A stretch of 64,000 bases of DNA from Bimastos eiseni (GCA_959347315.1 OY365819.1:23144589-23208588), one strand, 5' to 3'; counted from the stretch's first letter, positions 23,601 to 31,830 are shown. The notes: generated by a model from the sequence alone, not told the origin. Numbers and translations are program-made.

Positions 23601-26600
23601 TGGAACATATGACAGAGGAAGACCACATGGAATGGCAGATGACTTTGAAGAATGGGGTGGAATAAGTCTCCACAAGTTCAATGACGGTGTGAAGAGAAGT
23701 GGACAGAAAGATATCCGACACAGGTCTACGGGCGATGAGTCCATGTGTATTGATTGATCGAACATATGCCAAGTTCACGAAGGCCACGGACAGACGGTAT
23801 ATGTGGCCATAATATATATAAATACACGAATATATATATATATATATATGAATGTATATATAATTATGTACATATAAGTGTGTATATCAAGGTGGATATG
23901 CATATCGTGCATAATGTGTGTGTTTGCGTGCGTGCGTTTGTGTGTTTGTGAGTGTGCGCACATCAGCGTGGGTTCGGCAGCGCGCCGACAAATTGTCGGC
24001 GGCGGCGGCGGCGCGCCGAGTCCGATAAATTGGCGGCGGCGGCAACGAAATGTCGGCGTCGGCGGCGCGGCGCGGCCGGCGTGAAGCTCTACTACCAATA
24101 CAATTTGTGTTGACTAAGCGCCTATGTATATATGAATCGGCTGATTTCCCAAACTGAACTTACTTCAGCATCAAGAAATTTCGGAGATGACGATTTAATA
24201 TGACTGCGACAAGCAGCTTGTAATAGCCTACGCTACTTAATAACAGAGCAAGCGCAGCAGAATCTCTGAACATACCAATAGGTGGCGTCTCGGTTGCTGT
24301 AGGCTCAGTGGCCGTGACATCATTTGGGGTCGTATCAACTGTACACTCTTGGCAAGTGTCTGAGACTGGCTGACAGCTCTTAGTAGTATCCGAATACAGG
24401 AGTTCTCCAGAACATTCTTGGAAGTTTATGGCATTTGCCGTACACTGAATAAACCAGTGACAGGCTCCACACCATTGATAGAGGTCGTCAGCCAACCCGC
24501 CGCAGCTTTCAATACACGTCGGTCCAGTGGATATGCAGTTTCTAGGTGGCTCTGGATAGAAACGAGAACATCAATCTGAGCTACACCCAGAAACAAGAAG
24601 AACACGGACCAAGCAATGATCACACATGCAGTTGTCTCACGACATCAAGTACTTCAATAAAAAATGCCCAGAACCGACCACGAACAGAGGCAACAAACGA
24701 AGTGTTGAGCATTCAGAAATATTGGGGACCTAAGTCTGAGTGTTACGAGCATAAACAGCGTCGCAGCGTCTTTCTGTTCTATACTGGACTTAGTAGCAAC
24801 ATTGATGGTAAATGAGTGACGGCTCCTTGGTGAGACTTTGAAATGTGCCAGATAAGTGGTGCTTGCAGCATACACACAGCGCGATAGATGACCAACGACA
24901 GTTGAGAAAGACAAAGGCGATGTTAGTCAATCATTATCAGTATTTGGTCAAGATTTTCACAAAAACCACTAACAGAAGTGCAGACTTAAGGAGTCAGAAT
25001 TAACGCTCATTGTGAAAACGAGTGTGTTGCTATTTGCAGATAAGTTATTAACGAAAAGTCGAAAGCAATCACCCCATCATAATCAATGGGGCTTTACATT
25101 GTACGCTGGTCACATAGCTACGGATCAGTTTTGAAAAGTTACTTTTTTTGCTTTTGGCATATAAAAAATTCAAACCAATTTATAAATGAGAGATTCAACC
25201 CATAAACTAATCCAAATGCAGCAACAGATGGCTTACACGAAATACTATATGATGGAACAGAAATCTACAGGAACCGCTGACAAGCACAAAAATCGATTCA
25301 CAGGTTTTGAAGGAGTATTCAGCAGACGTAAAACTTATTTTGGTAAGAAGTTCATCCTAACTACATGTCGGACTCATAATATGCAATAATAGCAGTGATG
25401 GGCACCAACTACTTGACTAGTAGTTAAAACTACTTCCTAACTACTTTCAAAATATCTAGTTACAACTACTATTTAACTACTTTAGATGACAAGTAGTTAT
25501 AACTACATTTGTAACTACCACATAAGTAGTTAACTACTTTTATAACTACTTTGCTCATGGTATGTCATGGTGCATTGATAGTCACCAACCAGTGTGCAAA
25601 TTTATTGCCCGTATTAATTGCTGATATTCAACGTAAGTAATTAAAAAAATGATCAGAAACAGAACGACATATCTAATAATAAACCAACAAGGACAAGAAC
25701 TACAAGCACATGCAACAAAGCACCCTGATCAGAGCAACTTGTTACAACTACAAAAAATGTCTAGCCTACAAAGTCCAGAACTGTGTAACTCTTACAAAAT
25801 GTTAATTTTCAGAATAAAAAAGTAGTTTATATATATATTACAGTACAAGTGATATACTATATCACTGTATACCTCACCTTTTGCTGTCTTCATCAACTGT
25901 GCTTCTTCGTACTTGCCAATTGCTGCTCAGATGATCTAATACTCTATACAGCCAGGAGCGGAATGTCCAGTCTCTTACCGTTGTGTCTCGGTCTGTCTCT
26001 GTTTGTCTGTCTGTCACCTCTGTCATTCTTGACTCGACAATCACTTCTCTCAGTTGTAGCCAGGCTGCCCACTTATGGTCATAGAGCGGCGTAATGGCTG
26101 TAAGCCCCAACCCCTCTAAGACCGCTTTTCTCTAGTTCTTATCGATCAACAATCTCCAGGTATGCCATTAAGCAAGCATAATGGCTTAGGCCTTCTCTAT
26201 AGTTCTGAAAGGAACCAACTTCCTCATTAATAGTAGGCATATTTTAATGAAACAAATACACAGCGAATTTACTCATGAGATTATTATGAGTAACGTCCAT
26301 GTTTGTTGTGAAATAACAGAAATTCCAGTTGGAACTAGTAAATAGGAAAAAATGTAGTTAATGTCAAATATTGCAGTTAACTTAAAACTACTTGATAAAA
26401 GTAGTTACAACTATGTCTTTAACTACTTCTTAAAAGCTAGTTATAACTACTAGGCAACTACTTCTATAGTAGTTATAGCTACTAATTAATAACTACAGTA
26501 GTTAAAAGTGCCCATCCCTGAATAATAGTATTGTTACCTTGTGCTGCCGTCGTTGCTAATACGCATAACGTCAGAAAGCAAAGGTGAACGCGATCGTAAG

Positions 26601-26604
26601 TCAT
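5222..26604 (-). CDS. Gene A: secreted two-CBM14/EGF protein with novel C-terminal Cys module (spliced)
   Basis: Five coding exons read on the minus strand: 26604-26538, 24551-24276, 21531-21265, 20828-20718 and 5550-5222. Their lengths (67, 276, 267, 111, 329) sum to 1050 nt, or 349 residues plus TAA, and all introns are GT-AG and phase 1. The order is signal peptide, two chitin-binding type-2-like (CBM14/peritrophin) modules, one EGF module and a terminal six-Cys module. Family knowledge suggests an extracellular chitin- or glycan-binding protein; the actual ligand is unknown. Introns are 2.0, 2.7, 0.4 and 15.2 kb. The last is filled with mobile elements and could hide an exon I missed. Gene B is a tandem paralogue on the same strand. 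Confidence 0.8.
5551..5759 (-). other. Start of the 3' part of gene A intron 4
   Basis: Intronic sequence upstream of the terminal exon, with no feature beyond the T-rich acceptor tract. Confidence 0.5.
5760..6237 (+). pseudogene. CR1-like LINE C-terminal fragment
   Basis: Broken frames carry a thumb-region pattern common in CR1-like LINEs ([13 protein letters not shown], then a tract resembling the [18 protein letters not shown] block), followed by a short 3' segment that runs into (ATT)n. Frameshifts and stops are present. It is 5'-truncated. It lies inside gene A intron 4 on the opposite strand. Confidence 0.6.
6238..6287. repeat. (ATT)n microsatellite, tail of upstream LINE
   Basis: About 16 ATT units with one ACT interruption. 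It directly follows the CR1-like fragment, so it is probably that element's 3' tail. It is also the 5' flank of the next LINE. Confidence 0.9.
6288..8501 (+). pseudogene. Restriction-like-endonuclease LINE (reverse transcriptase plus C-terminal endonuclease), one in-frame stop
   Basis: A single frame runs from the (ATT)n edge to TAA at 8499-8501, interrupted only by TAA at 7302-7304. It encodes a non-LTR reverse transcriptase: [34 protein letters not shown] and the catalytic [10 protein letters not shown] (LDD instead of the usual ADD). Downstream is a CxC...HxxxC zinc-knuckle-like motif (CACGAF...HGLSC), then RPDGQ and LWDATVVDT, matching the pattern of a C-terminal restriction-like endonuclease as in R2/R4/NeSL-type LINEs. 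The 5' part is missing or extends only to the microsatellite, so any N-terminal DNA-binding domain is lost. The clade is not certain. It lies in gene A intron 4, antisense to that gene. Confidence 0.85.
8499..8608. repeat. (TAA)n tail followed by (ATT)n target remnant
   Basis: TAA/AAT units run from the stop codon of the LINE to about 8586 and then switch to ATT units ending ATTACTATTGC. The ATT part resembles the 5' flank at 6262-6285, as expected for a target duplication inside an ATT microsatellite. Confidence 0.85.
8622..8768 (-). pseudogene. LINE C-terminal fragment (3' half)
   Basis: The minus strand reads [14 protein letters not shown], then [24 protein letters not shown]. This is the familiar end of a LINE reverse-transcriptase protein (GRP..TW...., DRxxWRxL). 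It is followed by a TAAG-rich 3' tail. The rest of the fragment lies at 10334-10500, beyond a hAT insertion. Confidence 0.7.
8769..10333 (-). mobile_element. hAT-like element, copy of the 39734-41707 family, one end truncated
   Basis: The left end CAGTGGCGGCTCTAGG matches the reverse complement of the right end of the element at 39734-41707. Internal sequence around 9330-9475 is antiparallel to 41009-41133 at high similarity. At the other end the terminal 40 or so bases are lost and the copy stops in a poly-G run (10323-10333). It splits a LINE fragment (8622-8768 and 10334-10500). No transposase is readable. Confidence 0.75.
10334..10500 (-). pseudogene. LINE C-terminal fragment (5' half)
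   Basis: The minus strand encodes [28 protein letters not shown] and EIVRRRR. This is the typical segment after the reverse-transcriptase thumb in many LINEs (xLxxFHxRCLRxIxxIxWxDxxxNxxVL). Sequence stops at the hAT boundary and resumes at 8768. Confidence 0.75.
10501..10984. other. Intronic sequence, no feature seen
   Basis: No coding pattern or array is evident apart from a short GATATGTGCA triplication near 10530-10560. Confidence 0.4.
10985..11195 (+). mobile_element. tRNA-derived SINE, copy 1
   Basis: The B box GGGTTCGACCCTC (near 11042) is intact and the A-box region (GTTAGCTTGTAAC) is degraded. The body GTCACTGTGTAGGGACCTTG and CTTCGCGCACAATTACTCTG matches, in reverse orientation, the SINE copies near 49650, 53254 and 56843. 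This identifies a dispersed family. Confidence 0.75.
11427..11538. repeat. 39-bp tandem repeat, three units
   Basis: Three units begin TGAATTATTTC and end TATCGTGTATTTTA. They differ at a few positions. Confidence 0.85.
11580..11783. repeat. Degenerate ~33-bp repeat family (GAAGCTGGATTGATGAAAAG)
   Basis: Imperfect units of the type TTAAATGGAAGCTGG...GAAAAGAAT recur here. Reverse-complement relatives lie at 43080-43400, and short relatives at 13083-13110 and 33735-33840. The solo LTR at 11784-13082 is inserted in this repeat. Confidence 0.65.
11912..12335. repeat. TTGGCCCAAC array within the LTR
   Basis: TTGGCCCAAC or a one-base variant occurs many times at 12-28-bp spacing, often alternating with GGATTT or AATTGGC. 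The core is palindromic (TTGGCCCAA), so the array may fold or bind a dimeric protein. It lies upstream of the LTR TATA box. Confidence 0.9.
12343..12355 (+). promoter_or_regulatory. Putative LTR TATA box
   Basis: TGTATAAATATC lies just downstream of the TTGGCCCAAC array and about 550 bp before the AATAAAG signal, in the expected order for an LTR. Confidence 0.5.
13095..13560 (+). pseudogene. CR1-like LINE fragment
   Basis: Frames read [17 protein letters not shown], then [17 protein letters not shown] and, after frameshifts, the YCNSLFAG and [10 protein letters not shown] patterns. The same family is present on the minus strand at 50092-51190 and its duplicate. Both ends are truncated. Confidence 0.8.
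13620..13990 (+). pseudogene. LINE endonuclease-RT linker fragment
   Basis: The frame reads [20 protein letters not shown] and then FINQDPFYL, resembling the linker before the reverse-transcriptase domain in several LINEs (xxKxxIxxRWxxxFxxLL). Beyond about 13960 nothing is recognisable. Confidence 0.5.
14334..15547. mobile_element. PIF/Harbinger-like MITE, 1214 bp, TSD TAA
   Basis: The left end GGGGCCGTTCACATATTATA and the right end, inverted, match over about 25 bases (one or two mismatches). TAA flanks both sides (14331-14333, 15548-15550), which fits the 3-bp TWA target of PIF/Harbinger elements. GT-rich subterminal tracts with TTATATAAC are also inverted. No transposase is seen. Short unrelated frames inside are not gene-like. 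Confidence 0.88.
15551..16981. other. Intronic sequence, no feature seen
   Basis: AT-rich intron of gene A. A 127-codon open frame at 15831-16214 on the plus strand has no recognisable motif and is likely chance. Confidence 0.4.
16990..18442. mobile_element. Non-autonomous hAT-like element, 1453 bp, perfect 8-bp TSD
   Basis: The left end is CAGGGCTGTTAATA and the right end, inverted, is TAGAGCTGTTAACA. CAAGTGAC flanks both sides (16982-16989, 18443-18450). Left subterminal sequence has palindromes TATCGCGATA; the right has repeated GTATTGGTATTG and GCAATACTTTT units. A nested inverted repeat lies in the middle. Confidence 0.9.
17369..18015. repeat. Inverted repeat nested in the hAT element
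   Basis: GACGTTGGCTATTTGCATAT (near 17378) and its inverse (near 17985-18003) bound a segment of about 640 bp that also holds two copies of a CAGGCAGGTRAATAGAGAG motif at about 17656 and 17841. It may be a second, inserted element. Confidence 0.7.
18451..19430. other. Intronic sequence, no feature seen
   Basis: No gene, long repeat or clear element end was found. A CGTACGTACG run sits near 18826. Confidence 0.4.
19437..19545. repeat. 21-bp tandem repeat
   Basis: About five units of the type GACGGGTCTACTATTTCAGGT, ending next to ACCATTGCCCCCCG. It resembles the C-rich arrays near 33225, 40210 and 63640. Confidence 0.85.
19575..19656. repeat. (TATG)n microsatellite
   Basis: About 20 TATG units with one TTTG interruption. 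Confidence 0.97.
19666..20023. repeat. 15-bp minisatellite, about 24 units
   Basis: Units read GACGATTCATTAACG, with CCACG and TAC variants. The unit length is a multiple of three and lacks stops in several frames, so open frames with GRFIN or NRPLM repeats arise on both strands. No flanking coding signature supports a protein. Confidence 0.97.
20030..20266. mobile_element. hAT end fragment, same family as 25393-26520
   Basis: Sequence from CATGTTTACTGTGAAACTAC to the end AGTAGTTAAAAGTGCTCATC aligns with the right end of the element at 25393-26520. The left part is missing and abuts the 15-bp minisatellite. Confidence 0.75.
20408..20464. repeat. 16-bp perfect inverted repeat (hairpin)
   Basis: AGTAGGGAATCGCGCT (20408-20423) and its exact inverse (20449-20464) enclose a 25-nt loop. 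No terminator or gene context explains it. Confidence 0.85.
20490..20510 (+). repeat. LINE-type 3' tail motif GCGCTATATAAAT
   Basis: GGGCGCTATATAAATTC matches the 3' end motif of the CR1-like fragments at 38495 and (inverted) 50092. It probably marks a very short LINE remnant. Confidence 0.5.
20588..20690. repeat. Two (TA)n tracts enclosing a copy of a gene A exon segment
   Basis: (TA)n at 20588-20617 and 20671-20690 flank 20618-20670. That insert repeats 21341-21400 of the second chitin-binding exon in the same orientation, with one 7-base deletion. Confidence 0.9.
20718..20828 (-). CDS. Gene A exon 4: EGF-like domain
   Basis: A 111-nt phase 1-1 exon with acceptor GTGCATAG and donor GTAGGA. 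It reads [33 protein letters not shown]: six cysteines in the EGF order, with the C-x-C and the GxxC end. No calcium-binding DxxE consensus is visible before the first cysteine. It joins the second chitin-binding module to the terminal module. Confidence 0.9.
20829..21264 (-). other. Gene A intron 3
   Basis: Intron between the chitin-binding and EGF exons, 436 bp, GT...AG on the minus strand, without features. Confidence 0.7.
21265..21531 (-). CDS. Gene A exon 3: chitin-binding type-2-like domain
   Basis: A 267-nt phase 1-1 exon. It reads [31 protein letters not shown], then a [10 protein letters not shown]...SC stretch and a short PCYEDLTT tail with Thr-rich sequence. The Cys pattern, the aromatic YFLQC and the D-rich turn fit a CBM14/peritrophin-A-like module (family inference). 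It is closely similar to the chitin-binding exon of gene B at 62405-62635. The donor is T|GTAAAT. The Thr-rich end suggests an O-glycosylated linker. Confidence 0.85.
21551..21983. other. Gene A intron 2, proximal part
   Basis: Ordinary intron sequence; no element ends were found before the hAT element at 21992. Confidence 0.4.
21992..24091. mobile_element. Non-autonomous hAT-like element, 2.1 kb, perfect 8-bp TSD
   Basis: The left end is TAGAGCTCTGCACCGACC and the right end, inverted, is TAGAGCTTCACGCCGGCC. CTACCAAT flanks both sides (21984-21991, 24092-24099). GGC/GCC triplet runs lie next to both ends (22018-22038, 23975-24080). No transposase was recognised inside. It sits in gene A intron 2, close to the second exon. 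Confidence 0.88.
23815..23850. repeat. (TA)n tract inside the hAT element
   Basis: Short AT dinucleotide run followed by TATG-like sequence. Confidence 0.8.
24276..24551 (-). CDS. Gene A exon 2: chitin-binding type-2-like domain plus Thr/Pro tail
   Basis: A 276-nt phase 1-1 exon with acceptor TTTCTATCCAG and donor G|GTATGT. The module reads [46 protein letters not shown] and TCQEC. A Thr/Pro/Glu-rich linker follows ([12 protein letters not shown]). It is the first mature domain after the signal peptide. The Cys spacing matches exon 3 of the same gene, so the two modules are an internal duplication. Confidence 0.85.
24552..25384 (-). other. Gene A intron 1, no feature seen
   Basis: Intron sequence before the hAT element at 25393; open frames here lack recognisable motifs. 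Confidence 0.5.
25393..26520. mobile_element. Non-autonomous hAT-like element, 1128 bp, perfect 8-bp TSD
   Basis: The left end is CAGTGATGGGCACCAACTAC and the right end, inverted, is CAGGGATGGGCACTTTTAAC. AATAATAG flanks both sides (25385-25392, 26521-26528). Dense AGTTATAACTACT-type repeats fill both subterminal regions. It lies in intron 1 of gene A, with its right target copy only a few bases from the 5' splice site. A truncated relative is at 20030-20266. Confidence 0.92.
26538..26604 (-). CDS. Gene A exon 1: start codon and signal peptide
   Basis: ATG at 26604-26602 opens a 67-nt coding exon reading [10 protein letters not shown] then [12 protein letters not shown], a basic-then-hydrophobic leader with a small-residue cleavage site (TTAAQ). 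The donor is G|GTAAC, phase 1, and completes a Glu codon with exon 2. The next in-frame signal is consistent with secretion of the chitin-binding and EGF modules. The start was chosen because it is the first ATG after a TATA-like region and gives a full leader. Confidence 0.85.
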
Positions 26605-26655
26605 TTTGATACGAAAGGCGTTCGACTGAGTCTTGCTGTGCTTCTCAAGAGACTA

Positions 26656-26698
26656 CATGTATATAAGAAGACATGACCATGTACATCGGGTCTTTATA
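26656..26698 (-). promoter_or_regulatory. Candidate gene A core promoter
   Basis: On the minus strand TATAAAG (26698-26692) and a second AT-rich box TTATATAC (near 26663-26656) lie about 50-95 bases upstream of the start codon. Either would give a short 5' untranslated region. Which one is used cannot be told from sequence. Confidence 0.4.
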
Positions 26699-26879
26699 AT
26701 CACGAGTGCGCATGCGTCAAGCGATAAGCAGTAGAGGCGATTGATAGGGAGCTAAGGGGTCGACGACTTCGACGCTCTGATAAAGTCAACTCACGGTACT
26801 AGCGAATCGCTGTCGACAAACAGATCATAAGTACAAAATCCCACTTACACTTAACGTACTCTTTGTTCTGATTTCGTTT

Positions 26880-28790
26880 ATCAATTTCTCATTCCTTAGT
26901 CATAAACATTGAAGCCATTACTCAAGATCTCTTCGCTTCAGACCTCATTCTAAACTCTTCAGCTTCTCTTGATGATTTCCTGTGTTCCTACCATAACACT
27001 ATCTCCATACACCTCGACAAGTATGCACTAATTGACCGAGAACCTACTCTCTTGTCTCCGCAACGAGATTCTTTCTTTCATTCCTCATCAACAAGTCACT
27101 TTTATTTCTGCAAACCACGGCACCATTGACCACAGCCTACTACTCTACGATGTAGTCTACCTAATTCGGTTTTACTGACACTGCTCTCCTCTGTATTCGG
27201 TCCAATCGCCCACTCTATCTTTGTTAAAACATTTAAATTATCACCCTAATGATGCGCTCTCACCTATAACCTATAACCGAATTAACTGCTGCCTGCCTCA
27301 ACGTCCACTATGCTGAGATATCCATAGACTCTGCCTATGTACTACCCGCCAGGAAAGCACAATTCTCGCTTCAAAACTAAGTCCAGAGTATTCTATATTT
27401 TGTATGGACTTCATCATACAGCCGATGGTAAAGATGGTCTTCTAGCTTGGTTCTTGCGTCTGGCCGCGCCTGTCTACTCGGATGTATTAGCCCACCTGAT
27501 CAGTGCTTCGCTCGCTTCATCGCATGTACCCTCTCAATCTAAGTCCGCCATCATCCATCCAATCGAGAAGGTTTCTACTCCAAAGATTCCGATTGACTTA
27601 TTTCTGACCAGTTTCTGTTACGCCGATTCTGTCTAGAGTGGTGGAGCGGGAGTTGGTGCATCGTTTCCTCTACCCGACTTTTACAGTAACTGCTCTCCCG
27701 ATGTCGGTTTACTAGAAAAATGTCGCAAGGAAATTGTCGCAAATAAAAATGTCGCAATCAAAAGTATCGCATACGAAAATTTAATTGCGACTTTTTGACC
27801 CGCGATATTATTATCGTGCCAGATTATTAACGTGCGACATTTTTAATTGCGATATTTTGATTGCGACATTATTATTCGCGACATTTTTCTTTCGACTTTT
27901 TCATCGGATATCCCCGATGTCCGAGCTGCTTGCTGACCAATACGCCTTCAGGTCCACTGGCACAACCACTGCAGCGGTGAAATCATTACTCCACCATGCC
28001 ACCCAGCTTCTTTAGACTAACCAATACCTCATCCTGGTCTCACTTGACACGATCAGACATTCAACCCTTGCTGAGAAGGCAGCTGGTCTTGACATACCGG
28101 ATAACATATATAACTGGTTGGTCTAATTCCTGATGGACCGGAAACATGTCACATGGTTTGAGAGAAAGTTGTCAGGACATCGCATCCGTTCATCCGGCCA
28201 TCGCATCCGTCAATGCAAGCGTCGTTCAGGGTTCGGGAGTTGGTCCACCGGATTACGTTATCACCGCATCAGATCTCTATTCAGCAGTCCATCAAGAGAA
28301 CATCATGATGCGGATGATACGAATCTGTTGGTAGGGGCGAAAAATCGGGACACAATCGGCGATGACGAATCACCTCAATCGTGCTCCAGCTCACTCCATG
28401 CTCTTAAGGTGCTTAAAGTTCACGGACTACCTGATGGAACTCTGCAGAACGTTACTGAAGCGACCACCATGTTTCGTGTGCTGTATGCCGCCCCATCATG
28501 ATGGGGTTGTGCTTTTGAGGAAGACAGAGCAAGACTCGATCGCTTCGTTTCTCGTCTGCAAAGAGCGGGTTATCTGTCAAAGGACTCGCCTTGTGTTCGG
28601 GAAAGGATTGATCGCGCAGAGGGTTGCAGGCTTTTATCTGGAACGAGATCCACGTTCTCCGCAACATTTTCCCTCTGTCAACAAGCGCGTGTACAACTTT
28701 CGTCCAAGGCCTCACGACTTTACCTAACCCGTAAAAGACAATAAAACTTTATCTCAAGAGCATACGCAATATCGACCCTCGTCATCAAAA
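26880..28790 (+). pseudogene. LINE fragment with reverse transcriptase, split by a MITE
   Basis: Degenerate frames carry linker-like text (HNTISIHLDKYA), then GLLAWFLRLAAPVYSDVLAH and SAIIHPIEKV, then DQYAFRSTGTTTAAVKSLLH, LDIPDNIYNWLV and SVVQGSGVGPPDYVITASDL. The C-terminal part includes LKVHGLPDGTLQNVTEATTM and RVYNFRPRPHDFTL. These are landmarks of a Jockey/CR1-type LINE. Stops, frameshifts and an internal deletion near 28334-28380 break it. A palindromic insertion interrupts it at 27706-27912. Confidence 0.8.
27706..27912. mobile_element. Palindromic MITE-like insertion with 9-bp TSD
   Basis: CCCGATGTC flanks it at 27697-27705 and 27913-27921. Its halves are inverted with respect to each other, built from AAAAATGTCGCAA and TTGCGACATTTTT motifs, so it can fold into a long imperfect hairpin. 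It carries no coding sequence and splits the LINE reading between LPMS and ELLADQYAF. Confidence 0.75.
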
Positions 28791-28852
28791 CCAAACATTA
28801 TTCCTAATTAAATACCTTGCAATTTGGCAACCATGTCTTAATAATAAAAAAA

Positions 28853-28926
28853 TAATCATCATTATCATTATCGTTATTGCTATCGTCATCGTCAGCGTCA
28901 TCATCATCATCATCATCATCATCATT
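28853..28926. repeat. (TCA)n microsatellite
   Basis: ATTATC/GTCATC units turn into a clean TCA run. Confidence 0.9.
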
Positions 28927-29800
28927 GTGGCGTTCTGCCGCCCGAGCGCCTGCCCAGCTCGCCCGGACGGTGTCGACTCCACCTCGCTCACACGTCTGAA
29001 GTCGCCCGAGTCACTTTCTTATCAAGTCTCAATGCCAAATGGTTGCGCTCTATATTTACCAGGATGATCGCTCTCACCAGTATAGATTAAATGGGCCTCT
29101 TCTCCAAGAAAGGTAACACCATTCGAATTAGTCACGAGGTATGACTCTGCCTATTTCGCGGTCACCGGATGGGCAACGTTCTGAGGATGGCCGTTCTCAA
29201 AACAGGAGTCTTTCTCGCCTTGCCTACCTTCCTAGCTACTAGCCTCTTCTTCCTCTCTACCTGATGTCGTACCATTCAGCATCTTGTGACTCTGAAACTT
29301 TCGCCAATAATACCTTAATGGCGGACACCAAACGTTCTCTTAAGTTACGAAGTTCAGATATACTTGAGACAAGTCCCTAAGTTATATCGGCCTAGACAAT
29401 TATCCGTAGCTAAATTCAATGTCTTGTAGTCCTAGACATTACTGTTCGCAACTCCTCTCTAAACTCGGTCGTCCTAGACACTACAAGTCGCACAGCTCTT
29501 AGTCATGTCATCTCACACACTTATCTACCGAAGTCCGTATCTTTCACTCGTCACGTGTCTCTATGTCCGCTTCCTTGCGTGGCATACCGGCCTCACACGT
29601 ATATTTCGTCATGCACCACAATTGACGAAGTTCCCTTTATCGTCCCTATGTTGGCAGTTACCCACCAACACTGATATATTCTGCTTCGATAGAAAACGAC
29701 ACTTGTAAGGTAACCACGGACTCGGAGAGTGAAGGTGTTCTGCCTATATCCTTCGCTATCTGCACATAGATCTTCAGTCAGTTCTCAGAACTGTGTGTGA
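28927..29800. other. Intergenic, degenerate short motifs
   Basis: No gene was seen. GTCCTAGACANTAC-like motifs recur at about 29330-29480. Confidence 0.4.
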
Positions 29801-29829
29801 CGACAAGCAAATATGTATTCACCTGGGTA

Positions 29830-31830
29830 CCCGACTACCCAAACGTACTCGTATCGATCATTTCGATCAGTAGATACACTTCGGGAAACAGCGGGTGTAA
29901 CTATGACCGACGTAGGTAGCCAACAGGAACATTTACGTATCGATTAATTCTTGGTCTAATGGTTATCTTTAACCTGGGTTTCCGACTGCCCAGACTTTCA
30001 CGTGCTTCTTGGTCCATTTCCGACTGCCCAGACTTTCACGTCTGCGTTCATCTGTTTCATACTTGGGTATCGGACAACCCAGACTTTCACGTTTCCCCGA
30101 TATGTCTATCGAACGGCCACCCGAACTCTGTCAGTGTCTGTACCACTCTCTGCCACCGGGGCCTCTCTGACTTTATGCGATCGCTAATCCTGGAACTTAG
30201 CCAGTCTGTATCTATCACGGTCACTCGAAAGCTTTCACAGTTTGTATGGTCTGCTCTTCGGGAATTTTATCCGCGTTGTATCTGTTTCGGCCACCCGAAC
30301 TGCCACGGCCTCGGCTACCCGAACCCTCACGGTCTCGGCCTTCCGAACTTTCACGATTGCGGCCACCCGAACTTTCACGTATCCAACAACCCAATCGAAT
30401 AGACTGCTGGAAACCGGAAGGAGTAACTATGACCGAACTAAGTAGCAAACAGGAATATTTCTCAGTCTGCTTTCATCTGTTATATACTTTTGTATACGAT
30501 CACCCAGACTCTTATATGTCTGTAACTCTCATGGACTGCGTATGATTATTTATGAACTCGTCATATAGAGCTGACCAACGGTAATGCACCAACTATCGTA
30601 AGCCTCGTTTCGTAGTCCTCAGACTCGATTCTCTCACAGGTACCTGAGATAAATGACACCACGTTGCCTCCATTTTTCACACAGACCTGTATTATTATTA
30701 TTATTATTATTATCATTACTTTCTCTGCAGCAATTAGACTCTGTATCTTACACACCGGAACGAACCACGGTCAGATCTTTCGAGAAAGTCCCCGAAAAGG
30801 GATGTAGTTCAGAATAAATTCTGCGGCTAGTCCCGCAAGTAGAAGCCTCGCGGGGAAACCGCGAGTCACGATATTACCACTAGACACCCCAGTGAATAGA
30901 TTTCGGGAAAACGGCGGGAGTGACTATGATAGACATAGGTAGCCAACAAGAATATTTAACGAAAGACCGTAAGAAGACATACTTTGGGAACACCGCAAGT
31001 ACAGATATTACGTTTAGTAACTCAAGTAAAGATACGCGGGGAAACCGCGAGCAAGGACATTGCGATCAGACAACGTAAGTGAACAGATTTCTGGAAAACG
31101 GCGAGAGTAACTATGACCACGTTATCTAGCCAAGTATAGATATTTATGGAACCGTAAAGAGAAAAGAATATGGGGAGACGCCCCCCCAATTGATGAGGTT
31201 TTCGGCACCAGTGAGGACCTTTCCTCGTATTTATCGAACGCACCAATGGGGTCACCTTCCCCGTATTTATCGAACGTATTTATGTTTCCCAGTATGTGTC
31301 AACGGCTTCGCCGGCAGCTCTCTCAGTCTGCTGCATCCAACTCCTCCAACGGAGTCACCCTCCCCGTATGTTGCCTCAACGGCCACCGTAATTTGTCTCG
31401 GTATTTACAATCGACTCCGCTTTGGATTTACCCGCATATTTTCTCAACGGCCACTTAGGCCTCTCTCGATATAAACGTTCGGTTCCTCGGGGCTTTACCT
31501 GATCTCTATTTCTCACGGTCACCGACGGGGTCACCATCTTCCCCGTATTCTCGTACAGAACTGTTATTGATTTATTTCCCACGATCGGGTCTCTACGCAC
31601 TTTCAAACCGCACCCAGACCTGTGAGCATTCTTCTCGAGCGGTCTTTCCTCTGTCAGCCTGTTGACCCCTACACTCGGGGCTCGGACGTCCGTCTTGCGA
31701 TCGACGACAGAGCGGACCCACCCCGCCAGATCAGCGAAAGACGGCATAGGCCTGGCCCTAGAGCGGCTGTCACTAGGGGTCGTATTTATATGGGAAACTT
31801 TCGAGAACCACTCTACGTATGAAACAGTAC
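29830..31830. repeat. 2-kb degenerate satellite-like region
   Basis: Several motif sets recur at irregular spacing. GGCCACCCGAACTTTCACG-type units of about 24 bp lie at 29980-30390. A block with AGTNACTATGANMGA and TAGCNAACAGGAATATTT recurs near 29890, 30430, 30920 and 31100. TCGCGGGGAAACCGCGA hairpins lie at 30848-30864 and about 31035. CACCTTCCCCGTATTTATCG units lie at 31210-31560. No protein pattern is visible in any frame. Confidence 0.6.
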
